Positions 51,154 to 59,831 of a stretch of 64,000 nt of DNA are shown in pieces. Under the pieces are notes generated by a model. The model was not told the origin of the DNA and did no database searches. It saw nothing but the letters and a program-made list of their open reading frames with translations. This DNA comes from Pseudomonas sp. PSB18. GTDB lineage: Bacteria; Pseudomonadota; Gammaproteobacteria; Pseudomonadales; Pseudomonadaceae. Both the position numbers and the translations under genes were made by a program. The DNA lies in contig NZ_NOIN01000009.1 of NCBI RefSeq assembly GCF_014596565.1, positions 186,001 to 250,000 of the forward strand. The letters run 5' to 3'. Each line of letters opens with the position of its first letter. Positions within the stretch are counted from its first letter, which is position 1.

Positions 51154-51972
51154 CTACTGGAACGTGGCAACGCCGGGCACTTCCATGTTTATCCGGCGCC
51201 AGAACGCTTCGGCAAAGCTGTAGACCGAGAAGGCGATCAATCCCAGGGCCATCAACATCAGAACAATACTGCCGGCGGGCAGGTTCTGGAGGGCATCGAG
51301 CGCTTCCCTCATTCCCGGTGGATCCATGGCCTTATAGCTTGAACCACTGATCAGCAACAGGAAGGCGATTTCGATGAAGACCACGCCACGGGCGATAAGA
51401 CCGAATCGCGACACCGGACGGACGTAGCGCATCACGTCTTCGTCCGCTTCGAAGTACTTCTCGAACGAAGCTTTCCAGCCCTTGATGATGTGAGCCAGGC
51501 CTGTGCCCAGCGGGACCAGCGCAACGAGATAGATCAATACATTGGAGTGTTCCCAGGACAGCAGATGGGCCAGCAAGTCCCGGGTTTGTCCACCTCCTGA
51601 GCCGCTGGAACTTCTAAGGCCGCTGATCAGCAGGCCCAACGCAAAAAAGGCCAGCGCACCGTTGACGGCGCCTCCCGCCAACAGACCCGCACGTATCACT
51701 AGGCCTTTCAAGTCTTTGCCATGATGGTCCACGTCTTGCGTCGCTTGCAGGATGCGCCAGCCGGCGAAGGCGAGCAGGCCCGCTACCACCAGCCCGACCA
51801 ATACGTGCCCGAATGGCTGGCTCAGCAATGCCTCCAGGCTTTTGTGGCTGTCCTTGGGTTTGCTCGAGTCCTGGGCCGCCAGCAAAGCGAAAATGCCGAT
51901 GATCAAATAGATGATGCCTCGGGCGGCGTAACCGCCCCGAGCGAGTACAACAAGGCCCTTTTGTGCGGACAT
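51154..51972 (-). CDS. DUF1206 membrane protein
   Basis: A 272-aa inner-membrane protein. Six hydrophobic segments fall in three repeats of two helices, each beginning with an arginine-rich ARxGYxARGxx-like turn: LARGGYAARGIIYLIIGIFA; VIRAGLLAGGAVNGALAFFA; RFGLIARGVVFIEIAFLLL. This is the DUF1206 layout. Function unknown. It has its own transcription unit; the 258 bases upstream hold no gene I can support. Confidence 0.88.
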   Translation of the reverse strand: MSAQKGLVVLARGGYAARGIIYLIIGIFALLAAQDSSKPKDSHKSLEALLSQPFGHVLVGLVVAGLLAFAGWRILQATQDVDHHGKDLKGLVIRAGLLAGGAVNGALAFFALGLLISGLRSSSGSGGGQTRDLLAHLLSWEHSNVLIYLVALVPLGTGLAHIIKGWKASFEKYFEADEDVMRYVRPVSRFGLIARGVVFIEIAFLLLISGSSYKAMDPPGMREALDALQNLPAGSIVLMLMALGLIAFSVYSFAEAFWRRINMEVPGVATFQ

Positions 51973-52230
51973 GGTCTGATTCCAGAAGCGTGATAAGGAG
52001 AAGACCCGTCGAGGTGGAAGGCGTTCGATCGAAGTGAAAGGCAGCGTAGCGGTGGCGTTGATGGCTGCAGGAGCCGTTACAGAGTCTTGTAGCGCTGGCG
52101 GGTTCGTTTCGCGTTATTCAGTCGGTGTGTCGACGCTTCGAGGGGCCCGAACAACCTCGTCGGTTCTGGAACGCCATCCCCCTGAGCGACTGATCTACAA
52201 TGGCCTCTCTTCAGCAGAGGCCGGTCTTTC

Positions 52231-53259
52231 GTGGATGTGTTTTCCCTGATCTACAAACGGCTGATCGAGTGGGTCATCACACCCATTACCGAACAGTTCT
52301 ACAGCATTTTCAGCTTCAATGGCCGTCTCGGGGTTGTGTTCCTCTGCGCGTCCTATGGCGTGGCTTATGGCCTGTTCCGCTTCAGGAAACAGCACGGGCT
52401 GACCGACGCTCCTTCGTTCTGGCAGTTCATCGGCGGCAGTCGGGTGTATTTCCATCGCTCTGCGTGGCTGGATTGCCGGTACTACCTACTGCGCAAGCTC
52501 CTCAAGCTCGCACTGGTATTGCCCATCGTTCATCTGGTCGATCCGTACATCCTGCGATCCGGAGACTACCTGGCATTCTTCAACAACCTCTGGGGCGCGC
52601 GGCCGCGTCCGGGGGACGGGTTATCACTGGCTTTGCTCTATGGTCTGGGGGTGTTCCTGGTGAAAGACTTCACCCACTACTGGGTGCATCGGGCGTTTCA
52701 CTCGCGCTGGCTGTGGGCTTTTCACAAGGTCCATCATTCAGCACCGGTGCTGGTACCGGCGACGGCGAGCCGGATTCATTTTGTGGAGAGGATTGTCGGA
52801 ACCCTGAGCATTACCGCCTGCCTTGGCCTCTACGTCGGTACTTTCTGGTACCTGAGTGGCGGTGAGATCAGCCACTATAGGCTGTTCGGTGTGACCTACG
52901 TGGTGTTCATCTTCAATAGCCTGGCGGCCAATCTGCGTCATACCCAAGTCTGGCTGTCATTTGGCCCTGTGCTCGAACACGTGCTGAACAGTCCCGCCCA
53001 GCACCAGATCCACCACAGCGATGCGCCACGTCACTTCAACCGTAACTTCGGCACGAACCTGTCGCTCTGGGATTGGATGTTCGGCACGCTCTATGTCACT
53101 AACGCCCGACCCGAGCCTCTGCGCTTTGGCACCGGGGAACAGGATCACCAGCGATACCTGACGGTGTACAGCCTGATCGTCACGCCCTTTGTCGACATTG
53201 CCGGCAAGTTGCCGGGGAAACGCTTGCGAGGAATCAAGACGCAGACGCCGTATTCATAG
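52231..53259 (+). CDS. sterol desaturase/fatty-acid hydroxylase family protein
   Basis: A 342-aa membrane di-iron enzyme. Histidine boxes: DFTHYWVHRAFH, HKVHHS, and HQIHHSD, the usual eight-His set. Four helices surround them. The family hydroxylates or desaturates lipids (carotenoid, sterol-like or ether lipids). The start is probably GTG 52231; GTG 52237 is an alternative. Substrate unknown. Confidence 0.87.
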   Translation: MDVFSLIYKRLIEWVITPITEQFYSIFSFNGRLGVVFLCASYGVAYGLFRFRKQHGLTDAPSFWQFIGGSRVYFHRSAWLDCRYYLLRKLLKLALVLPIVHLVDPYILRSGDYLAFFNNLWGARPRPGDGLSLALLYGLGVFLVKDFTHYWVHRAFHSRWLWAFHKVHHSAPVLVPATASRIHFVERIVGTLSITACLGLYVGTFWYLSGGEISHYRLFGVTYVVFIFNSLAANLRHTQVWLSFGPVLEHVLNSPAQHQIHHSDAPRHFNRNFGTNLSLWDWMFGTLYVTNARPEPLRFGTGEQDHQRYLTVYSLIVTPFVDIAGKLPGKRLRGIKTQTPYS

Positions 53260-53403
53260 CGCCTGTCGTTGCAGCGTCAGCGGATACAAGAAAATACGAA
53301 ACCTCCTACTTTCCATACAGAAACGTCCAAAGCCGAGAAGAGTTATCGTGCAATCTCAACGTTTAAGGCCTTGAAATGAGGTCGCATCCTTGGGAGGTTG
53401 GGA

Positions 53404-53592
53404 ATGGAATCGCGTGTCGTGAAGCTTGAGACCCATGTCGAATATATCCGGCATGAACTGAACGGAATGGGCGTGGACCTGCGGGAACATCGCACCGAAA
53501 CCAGGCTGGACTTCAGGGTTCTGTTCGCGGCCTTGATCGTGGCCTCACTGGGACTGGCCGGGATGATGGCCAAGGGATTTGGCTGGTTATAA
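53404..53592 (+). CDS. small coiled-coil/single-span protein
   Basis: A 62-aa protein. The N-terminal half (VVKLETHVEYIRHELNGMGV) is an amphipathic coiled coil, and residues ~40-60 form one membrane helix. This resembles XhlA-type (hemolysin/holin-associated) small proteins. GGGAGG seven bases before ATG 53404 is a strong ribosome site. A terminator follows immediately. Confidence 0.62.
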   Translation: MESRVVKLETHVEYIRHELNGMGVDLREHRTETRLDFRVLFAALIVASLGLAGMMAKGFGWL

Positions 53593-53596
53593 ATGA

Positions 53597-53628
53597 AAGC
53601 CCCTGATTCGAGTTGAGTCGGGGGCTTC
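53597..53628 (+). terminator. Rho-independent terminator
   Basis: AAGCCCC / GGGGCTT arms around TGATTCGAGTTGAGTCG, ending in CTTCGG. Confidence 0.7.
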
Positions 53629-53649
53629 GGTTTCCGGCATGTCCACGCC

Positions 53650-53928
53650 TTACAGAGCGGACCCGGCGGGTGCTGCATCCAGGCGTCGTGCAATCACATC
53701 CATCACATCACAGCCATCGCGCAGGGATATACAGCAAAGCTGCGCCAGGTCCTGAAGCGTCGTGGGATCGATAGGGCGTTCGTCACGCATCGCAATATTT
53801 TCCAGGAACTGGGTGACGGCGCGGATTCGGTAGCCTGCTGCGTCAAGGAGTACGTGGAGGGGGGCAGTGGTGTCGACGTATAAGGGTTGGTCGTCGGCGT
53901 TGCTGGTAAGGCTCATGTAGCGGTTCAT
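53650..53928 (-). CDS. DUF6124-like small protein
   Basis: A 92-aa protein with N-terminus MNRYMSLTSNADDQPLYVD, mixed helices (LHVLLDAAGYRIRAVTQFLE) and two Cys in AQLCCISL. The pattern recalls the DUF6124 family, common in fluorescent pseudomonads. ATG 53928 is fixed by the ribosome site AAGGAATTGAT. It has a long structured leader. Function unknown; the length and acidic character could suit an antitoxin or regulatory protein, but this is speculation. Confidence 0.65.
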   Translation of the reverse strand: MNRYMSLTSNADDQPLYVDTTAPLHVLLDAAGYRIRAVTQFLENIAMRDERPIDPTTLQDLAQLCCISLRDGCDVMDVIARRLDAAPAGSAL

Positions 53929-53953
53929 ATCAATTCCTTGTGTCATGAATGAA

Positions 53954-54120
53954 CTGTCACGCTTCGTCGCCAAACGAAGGGTGACAGCTGTACGCAGGTT
54001 GGCGAACCGGAGACACAAGGAGCCGGCAGACCCGAAGGCCTCCCGCGCACAGCTGCCATAAAACAGTTCTGTGAGCACAAGGGTGCTACTGCCACAGCAG
54101 AAAGCACCGTTGCACTTGTG
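53954..54120 (-). ncRNA. structured leader of the DUF6124 gene (possible cis-regulatory RNA)
   Basis: Two strong hairpins lie upstream of the small protein. CTGTCAC-G-CTTCGT / ACGAAG-G-GTGACAG (53954-53987) has only one mismatch around a 6-base loop. CACAAG-GGTGCT / AGCACC-N6-CTTGTG (54076-54120) follows. Between them is an A/C- and G-rich region. An open frame runs through this segment on the same strand, but the pairing explains the sequence better than protein coding. Confidence 0.45.
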
Positions 54121-54211
54121 TCAATCGGGTCGCCAAACCCGGTCGCCATCTGGACGACGCCAAAACTATAGTCGCCACGGCAAAAATGACACAAGGGGTT
54201 GATTAGGCAGA

Positions 54212-54315
54212 CGATTCCCAATGTTATGTAGGAGATCTCCATAGTTTGTACGAAGCTTTTTGGTCGCCATTTTAGGATGCGCCGAACCCCGATTCCTCCA
54301 GATATGTAGGACATC
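54212..54315. repeat. two 26-base direct repeats upstream of the DUF6124 leader
   Basis: Copy 1 (54212-54237) and copy 2 (54290-54315) match at 20 of 26 positions. Both begin CGATTCC and end TATGTAGGA-N-ATC. They are 78 bases apart, start to start. They could be regulator sites for the minus-strand transcript. Confidence 0.65.
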
Positions 54316-54477
54316 ACCGTAGGCAAACCAGCCTTCCCCGCCATCTACCCACGATTTAATGCGCTCCATCCTTCAGAATCCGTCGCACATTCCCACACCG
54401 GGCGGGATAATACACATCGGTCTGAAGCCGGAGAGCTTCGTATCTCGATTGAATGGGCGGCAGAAGGATCTAACGCA

Positions 54478-56667
54478 ATGACAGACTGGCTGCAAAGCTA
54501 TGGGGAAATGGCCGAACGGGTGCGGCGTCATGATTGGGCGAGCACGCCCCTTGGGTTGCCGAAGCATTGGCCCGATGTATTGAAGACCACCGTGGCGCTC
54601 AGTCTCGCCTCTCATTTTCCCCAGGCCATTGTGTGGGGGCCTGACCTGATCATGTTGTACAACGATGCTTTTGTACCCATTCTCGGCAATAAACCCGATG
54701 CGCTGGGACGGCGGTTCGATGAGGTCTGGCGGGAAGCCTGGAGCGACATCGGCCCTATCGTGCAGGGGGCATTCGATGGGCAGGCGACCTATATCGAAAA
54801 CTTCCCCCTCGTCATCGAGCGTGGTGAAGGTCCCGAGCAAGCCTATTTCACGTTCTGCTACAGCCCCATTCGTGATCAGTTCGGCAAGGTCGTGGGCATG
54901 CTGGATACCGTCACCGAGACCACCTCGACGGTGTTCATGAACCAGCGCCTGGCGGTGTTGGATGCCATCGGCACCGCCGTGGCGAACGTCACCGATCCGC
55001 AGGACATCATGGCGGCCACCACGCGAATCCTGGCGGCGCACCTGAACCTGTCCAATTGCGCTTATGCCGACATGGATGAGGACGAAGACGGCTTCACGAT
55101 TCGTGGCGACTGGGCCAGGGCGGGCTCGCCCAGTATTGTCGGGCATTACCGGTTGGCGGACTTCGGTCGATTGGCGGTCACCCATCTTCGGGCGGGCAAG
55201 GCCTTGGTGGTCAACGACAACCTGGCTGAGCTGGCACCGCAGGAGGCGGCGACGTTCCGGGCCTTGGGCATTGCGGCGACCATTTGCGTCCCGCTGATCA
55301 AGGGCGGGCGGTTGACGGCGCTGATGGCGATCCATGACAAAACGCCCCGGTGCTGGTCCTCATACGATCTGGCGCTGCTCAAGGAAGTCACCGAGCGATC
55401 CTGGGCCCATATCGAGCGCGCCCGTGCGGATGCCGCCGTGCGTGAAGGCCTGGCGGCCCTGGCCGAGTTGAATGCAACGCTTGAGCAGCGGGTCGAGGAA
55501 CGCAGCACGCGCCTGAAACAGACTGAAGCAGCGCTGCGCCAGTCGCAAAAACTCGAGGCTATCGGCCAACTCACCGGCGGCGTGGCCCATGATTTCAACA
55601 ACCTGCTGACGATCATCCGTTCTTCCGTGGATTTCCTGCGCATGCCCGGTCTTTCCAATGAGCGTCGCCAGCGCTACATGACAGCGGTGTCCGAAACGGT
55701 GGATCGTGCCGCCAAGCTGACCAGCCAACTGTTGGCGTTTGCCCGACGTCAGCCGTTGAAACCGGAAGTCATCAATGTCGGCAAGCAGGTGCAGAACCTG
55801 GGGGACATGCTGGAAACCATCACGGGCGCGCGGATGCAGGTCAAGGTCGAGTTGTGCGATCGACCTTGTTATATCCGCGCGGACCTGAGCCAGTTCGAAA
55901 CGGCCCTGATCAACGTGGCCTTGAATGCCCGGGATGCCATGAGCGGCCAGGGCACGTTGTGGCTTCGGCTCAAATGCGGTGAGGGCATGCCGCCGATTCG
56001 TGGGCATGCCGGTTCCGGCCAGCCTTTTGTCGCGGTGACCCTGGCGGACACCGGTACTGGCATTGCCTCGGAAGACCTCGAGCACATTTTCGAACCTTTC
56101 TTCACCACCAAGGAGGTGGGCAAGGGCACGGGGCTGGGGTTGTCCCAGGTGTTCGGCTTTGCCAAGCAATCCGGTGGCAACGTCGACGTCTCGACCGTTG
56201 TCGGGGAGGGCACCGTGTTTACCTTGTTCCTCCCTGAAGTCGAAGCCGAAAAGCTGCATGAACCCAGCGGGGAGGAAACCACGCACCTGATACTGGAGAA
56301 CGGCAGGCGCCGGGTGTTGATCGTGGAAGACAACCTGGCAGTGGGGCGTTTTGCCAACCAGATCCTGCAGGACCTGGGGTACGAAACCGCCTGGGCAACC
56401 AACGCCGAGGAGGCGTTGGAGATGGCCGGCCCGGATGCTGCCGCATTCGATGCGATATTTTCCGATGTGGTCATGCCAGGCATCGGCGGTATCGCCCTGG
56501 CCCGGGAGTTGCGTCGGCGCCGCAAGGACTTGCCCGTGGTCCTGACGTCTGGCTACAGCGAGGAACTGGCCCACAGCGGTCATGAAGGCTTCGAGTTCTT
56601 GTCCAAACCTTATTCGGCTGACCAGGTTTCCCGGATTTTAAGCCGGACGATGCGTGCTGCCGATTGA
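54478..56667 (+). CDS. hybrid sensor histidine kinase/response regulator
   Basis: A 729-aa signalling protein. A PAS-like segment (~15-150), GAF domain (~155-310: LDAIGTAVANVTDPQDIM), coiled coil, HisKA with phospho-acceptor His in GGVAHDFNNLL (~residue 368), HATPase_c (~475-590: DTGTGIASEDLEHIFEPFFT, GTGLGLSQVFG), and a receiver domain (~610-725) with Asp in FDAIFSDVVMPGIGG. No transmembrane segment, so it senses a cytoplasmic signal. No separate regulator lies beside it. Confidence 0.92.
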   Translation: MTDWLQSYGEMAERVRRHDWASTPLGLPKHWPDVLKTTVALSLASHFPQAIVWGPDLIMLYNDAFVPILGNKPDALGRRFDEVWREAWSDIGPIVQGAFDGQATYIENFPLVIERGEGPEQAYFTFCYSPIRDQFGKVVGMLDTVTETTSTVFMNQRLAVLDAIGTAVANVTDPQDIMAATTRILAAHLNLSNCAYADMDEDEDGFTIRGDWARAGSPSIVGHYRLADFGRLAVTHLRAGKALVVNDNLAELAPQEAATFRALGIAATICVPLIKGGRLTALMAIHDKTPRCWSSYDLALLKEVTERSWAHIERARADAAVREGLAALAELNATLEQRVEERSTRLKQTEAALRQSQKLEAIGQLTGGVAHDFNNLLTIIRSSVDFLRMPGLSNERRQRYMTAVSETVDRAAKLTSQLLAFARRQPLKPEVINVGKQVQNLGDMLETITGARMQVKVELCDRPCYIRADLSQFETALINVALNARDAMSGQGTLWLRLKCGEGMPPIRGHAGSGQPFVAVTLADTGTGIASEDLEHIFEPFFTTKEVGKGTGLGLSQVFGFAKQSGGNVDVSTVVGEGTVFTLFLPEVEAEKLHEPSGEETTHLILENGRRRVLIVEDNLAVGRFANQILQDLGYETAWATNAEEALEMAGPDAAAFDAIFSDVVMPGIGGIALARELRRRRKDLPVVLTSGYSEELAHSGHEGFEFLSKPYSADQVSRILSRTMRAAD

Positions 56668-56824
56668 GTGTTTCCCTTTTGAAACAGTGAGTTCCATTCG
56701 TCGGGCAGTGTTTGAATGGTCGTGCGGTCTGTTGATGACCGGCTAGTCTCAAGGTCGGGAAGGTCGATATTGTCCAGGTAATCGGTTGATGCCGGTATCG
56801 ATCTCGATGAAAAGGGGAAAGGCG

Positions 56825-57010
56825 ATGGGAGCACCTTACAGCGAGGAAAACGCAGCCGCATATCCGATCAATGAAGGGCTGCAGTGTGGTCAATCGGCGT
56901 ATCGGTCGGACTTTGGCGACGAGCCGATCAAGTCCATCCGGACGAAGGTTGCAAAAGTGCAGCGCGGGGAAAAAGCCAATTTCCTGCCCAGGGTACCTGC
57001 CCGCAAATAG
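56825..57010 (+). CDS. 61-aa hypothetical protein
   Basis: A small polar protein (starts MGAPYSEENAAAYPINEGLQ) with a basic tail. AAAGGCG before ATG 56825 is an acceptable ribosome site; MKRGKAMG at 56807 is an in-frame alternative start. No recognisable domain. Confidence 0.4.
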   Translation: MGAPYSEENAAAYPINEGLQCGQSAYRSDFGDEPIKSIRTKVAKVQRGEKANFLPRVPARK

Positions 57011-57417
57011 CTCAAGCACAGCCCCGCCACTGAAGACACACGTTGTTCATTCAGATTGGATGAGCCGGTGGCGAGGGTGTTTGCTCCGTCTGAGTCCAAG
57101 CACTCGCAAGACGGTCTGCCATCCACCTGGCTGGGGCGAGCTCCCCCTTCAGACTATTCCTGTCTTTAATGTCGATATGTTTATTCTTTTTTCCTACGAG
57201 CGATTTCTTTCACGTTTCTTTCACACTCGGATACGTAGGCTGAACTCATCCGTTAGAAAGCAGTACCTGCCCGTTTCCCCAGCGGGCTTTTTTTTGCCTG
57301 TCATAAAACTCCCCTTGTGGTCGTTGTCCAAGCAGCATGGTTGATGCTGTTTGGCGTAAACTCGCGCCCGCGCGCACCGGCCATCTTTCCCGATGCGGCA
57401 TTCTTGAGGTTTTTATC
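57011..57417. other. 407-base intergenic stretch
   Basis: Nothing protein-coding that I can support. It contains the terminator-like hairpin at 57269-57295 and, near the end, the ribosome site TTGAGG of the glycine-zipper gene. Confidence 0.4.
57269..57295 (+). terminator. Rho-independent terminator
   Basis: GCCCG-TTTCCCCAG-CGGGC followed by eight T. Confidence 0.78.
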
Positions 57418-57825
57418 ATGCGTTTGACTTTGTCCACCCTGGTACTTGGGCTTGTGGTCGCCCAAGGTGCGATGGCGGCTGGCGATGGTACCGCTGCAAT
57501 CGGCGGTGGCCTTGGCGGTGTATTGGGTAACGTGGTCGGCCAGCAGATGGGCGGCAGCACAGGCGCTGCGATTGGTGCCGGTGTCGGCGGCGCGGCTGGC
57601 AGTGCGGTAGGGGCTCGCAAGGGCAGCCGTACGGAAGCCGCCATTGGCGGCGGCCTGGGTTCGGCCGGTGGTTCGATTGTCGGCAATCGCCTGGGTGGCT
57701 CCACCGGTTCGACCATCGGCGCGGGCATTGGTGGCGCCGCGGGTGGTGCGTTGGGCAGCAACCTGTCCAACGACAACGACCGTCATTCCGGCAAGAAGTA
57801 CAAGCATAAAAGAAAGCATCGTTGA
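57418..57825 (+). CDS. glycine-zipper exported protein
   Basis: A 135-aa protein. The signal peptide (1-~20, TLVLGLVVAQGAMAA) leads into three or four glycine-zipper repeats (GGGLGGVLGNVVGQQMGGST; AIGAGVGGAAGSAVGARKGS; IGGGLGSAGGSIVGNRLGGS; IGAGIGGAAGGALGSNLSND), then a basic tail KKYKHKRKHR. Glycine-zipper proteins insert into membranes or oligomerise in the envelope. ATG 57418 follows GAGGTTTTTATC. Confidence 0.82.
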   Translation: MRLTLSTLVLGLVVAQGAMAAGDGTAAIGGGLGGVLGNVVGQQMGGSTGAAIGAGVGGAAGSAVGARKGSRTEAAIGGGLGSAGGSIVGNRLGGSTGSTIGAGIGGAAGGALGSNLSNDNDRHSGKKYKHKRKHR

Positions 57826-57896
57826 GTCGATGCCTGGCTGAAAAAGTCCGGCCTTGTGCCTAATGCCAGTCAGTTAAGGATCAAGCGTTGCAACCC

Positions 57897-57988
57897 TGTG
57901 GGAGCAAAGCTTGCTCGCGATAGCGGCAGTTCGGTCAACATTATTGCTGACTGACTTACCGCTATCGCGAGCAAGCTTTGCTCCCACG
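57897..57988. repeat. REP pair (REPIN), variant arms
   Basis: Head-to-head copies in which the usual GAGCGAGCC is replaced by GAGCAAAGC, keeping the palindrome. Confidence 0.87.
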
Positions 57989-58092
57989 GTTTGTGGGCCT
58001 TGTGCCGGGTTTTCCTTTCCTGGTATTTGTCGGAACGTTTACTGTCCCTCCGCCTCGAATTGATACATCCATGTGTAAATGCGAGGTGTGCC

Positions 58093-58392
58093 ATGACGCC
58101 GGTAACCGAAGGCAAGGAAGAAAAAGGCTCGTCGGGCCTGCCTTCCGTCAATGATCCGGGCAATGAAGACCCCGGTTCGCTGATGGATGACGCCCTGGTT
58201 CCCTTGATCGAAACCGAGGACGAAACCCCGGAGTACCCACTGCCCTCGCCAACCAATTCCCTGGGCCGCGACCAGCGGCCGCCGGATGACGAAACCGGCG
58301 CCGAGCCGGTACCGAGCGAGGACGATGATGTCGAGGCGAGCCCGGATGATCCGGATATCGCCGGTGATGATGCTTCCGGCAAGCCGAGCTGA
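58093..58392 (+). CDS. acidic disordered protein
   Basis: A 99-aa protein with high Asp/Glu/Pro content (DPGNEDPGSLMDDALVPL; ETEDETPEYPLPSP), no signal peptide and no Cys. It resembles stress-type disordered proteins. Ribosome site GCGAGG precedes ATG 58093. Function unknown. Confidence 0.6.
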   Translation: MTPVTEGKEEKGSSGLPSVNDPGNEDPGSLMDDALVPLIETEDETPEYPLPSPTNSLGRDQRPPDDETGAEPVPSEDDDVEASPDDPDIAGDDASGKPS

Positions 58393-58478
58393 CGGCCCGG
58401 GCCGCCTGTCGATTTCCTGGCACCATCTACATGCCCCAGTTGCCACATCAGGTAGGTACTTCGAAAAGGAGACTCACC

Positions 58479-58832
58479 ATGATGAAGTCAAACATGACGG
58501 CACTGACCCTCGCCGGAATTCTTGCAACCAGTTCACTGGTGGCTGTCGCCCAGTCTTCGGGAGACAATGCTCCAGTGGATAAAGGCGGCATGCCACCTTC
58601 CACCCAAATGGATGCCGGCCGTACCTCAGACGCCAATGGCAACGCCCTGCCTCCCGGTTCCGTGAGCGGCGGCAATGGTGGTGACGCCAACGGCAGCAGT
58701 ACGAGCCCCGGCACTGGTAGTGGTTCCACCAGCGGCGGTAGCACCATGGGCGGCGATTCCTCCAGCAGCGGCACCGGGGCCGGTAGCAGCAGCGGCGGTA
58801 GCTCGGGCGGCTCCAACGGTTCGAGTCAATAA
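58479..58832 (+). CDS. exported Gly/Ser-rich low-complexity protein
   Basis: A 117-aa protein. Signal peptide (MTALTLAGILATSSLVAVAQ) then Gly/Ser/Thr-rich disordered sequence (SGGNGGDANGSSTSPGTGSG and similar). Start ATG 58479 after AAAAGGAGACTCACC. It is akin in layout to the protein at 7088-7432. Function unknown. Confidence 0.6.
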   Translation: MMKSNMTALTLAGILATSSLVAVAQSSGDNAPVDKGGMPPSTQMDAGRTSDANGNALPPGSVSGGNGGDANGSSTSPGTGSGSTSGGSTMGGDSSSSGTGAGSSSGGSSGGSNGSSQ

Positions 58833-58877
58833 CCCGCGATCACGACCAGGTTTTCACCTGATCTGACGGTGCCCCCC

Positions 58878-58901
58878 GTGGCGAGCGAGCTTGCTCGCGT
58901 T
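58878..58901. repeat. single REP-like palindrome
   Basis: GTGGCGAGCGAGCTTGCTCGCG, a solitary variant REP between the exported protein and the HAD gene. Confidence 0.7.
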
Positions 58902-59066
58902 CGAGCGCGTAGCGCTCGCCCCGGGGACTTCTCGACAGAATGCAGTTTTCTCGTTGCCTCATCCGGGCCCCCCTCGCTATTCTGCTGAATCCTTTAAGGC
59001 AAACACGTTGCTCCGGTCGCACCTGAGCCATCCCTGGAATGTTGTGTTGATAACGGATCAGATGCG

Positions 59067-59762
59067 ATGAATGCACCGCTGAAAGAGTTTGGCCCGATCA
59101 AAGCCGTGATTTTCGACATGGATGGGCTGTTGCTGGACACCGAGGGCATCTATACCGAGGTCACGTCCATCATCGCCGAGCGCTACGGACGCACGTTCGA
59201 CTGGAGCGTCAAGCAGAACATCATCGGTCGCGGCGCCGGGGATCTGGCCCGCTATGTGGTCCAGGCACTGGAGCTACCGATCACCCCGGAGGAATTCCTG
59301 GTGATCCGCGAGCCGCTGATGCGCGAGCGTTTTCCCCATGCCCTGGCGATGCCGGGGGCCGAGGAGCTGGTGCGTCACCTCAAGGCCAGTGGCGTGCCCA
59401 TCGCGGTGGGCACCAGTTCATCGCGCCATACCTTTGCTTTGAAAACCACTTTGCATCGGGACTGGTTCGCGCTATTCGACTTCATCGTCACAGCGGACGA
59501 TCCGGAGGTGGGCGCGGCAAAACCGGCGCCGGATATCTTCCTGGTGGCGGCCCGCCGCCTGGGCGTTGATCCTCGTGATTGCCTGGTGTTCGAGGATTCG
59601 CCGTTCGGCGTCACGGCAGCGAAGGCGGCGGGCATGACGGCCATCGCCATCCCGGATCCGGCCATGGCCGACGAAAAATATGCTCACGCCGACGGGATCA
59701 TCCGCTCGCTGAAAATGTTCCAGCCAGGCCTTTGTGGTCTGCCGGAGCTGGAGCGGGCCTGA
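59067..59762 (+). CDS. HAD-superfamily hydrolase (phosphoglucomutase/GS1-type)
   Basis: A 231-aa HAD phosphatase, subfamily IA. Motif I VIFDMDGLLLDTEG (nucleophile Asp), motif II VGTSSSRH, Lys in GAAKPAPDIF, motif IV CLVFEDSPFGVTAAKAAG. Such enzymes dephosphorylate small sugars or nucleotides. Start ATG 59067. A terminator follows at 59785. Confidence 0.9.
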   Translation: MNAPLKEFGPIKAVIFDMDGLLLDTEGIYTEVTSIIAERYGRTFDWSVKQNIIGRGAGDLARYVVQALELPITPEEFLVIREPLMRERFPHALAMPGAEELVRHLKASGVPIAVGTSSSRHTFALKTTLHRDWFALFDFIVTADDPEVGAAKPAPDIFLVAARRLGVDPRDCLVFEDSPFGVTAAKAAGMTAIAIPDPAMADEKYAHADGIIRSLKMFQPGLCGLPELERA

Positions 59763-59784
59763 CGATCCGCAACGACATAACGAA

Positions 59785-59822
59785 ACGCCGGTCATGGTTG
59801 TAGCCATGACCGGCGTTTTTTC
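59785..59822. terminator. bidirectional terminator
   Basis: AACGCCGGTCATGG / CCATGACCGGCGTT, a 14-bp stem with TTTT, between the convergent HAD and SDR genes. Confidence 0.88.
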
Positions 59823-59831
59823 ATGCCCGGA

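Noticed and set aside
52200..52865. 221-codon plus-strand frame starting at ATG 52200
   Set aside because: Overlaps the desaturase gene, which has complete histidine boxes in the other frame.
53943..54344. 133-codon minus-strand frame upstream of the DUF6124 gene
   Set aside because: It runs through two strong hairpins and shows no domain; treated as leader RNA rather than protein.
54166..54369. 67-codon minus-strand frame in the repeat region
   Set aside because: It contains the direct repeats at 54212 and 54290; no ribosome site and no family.
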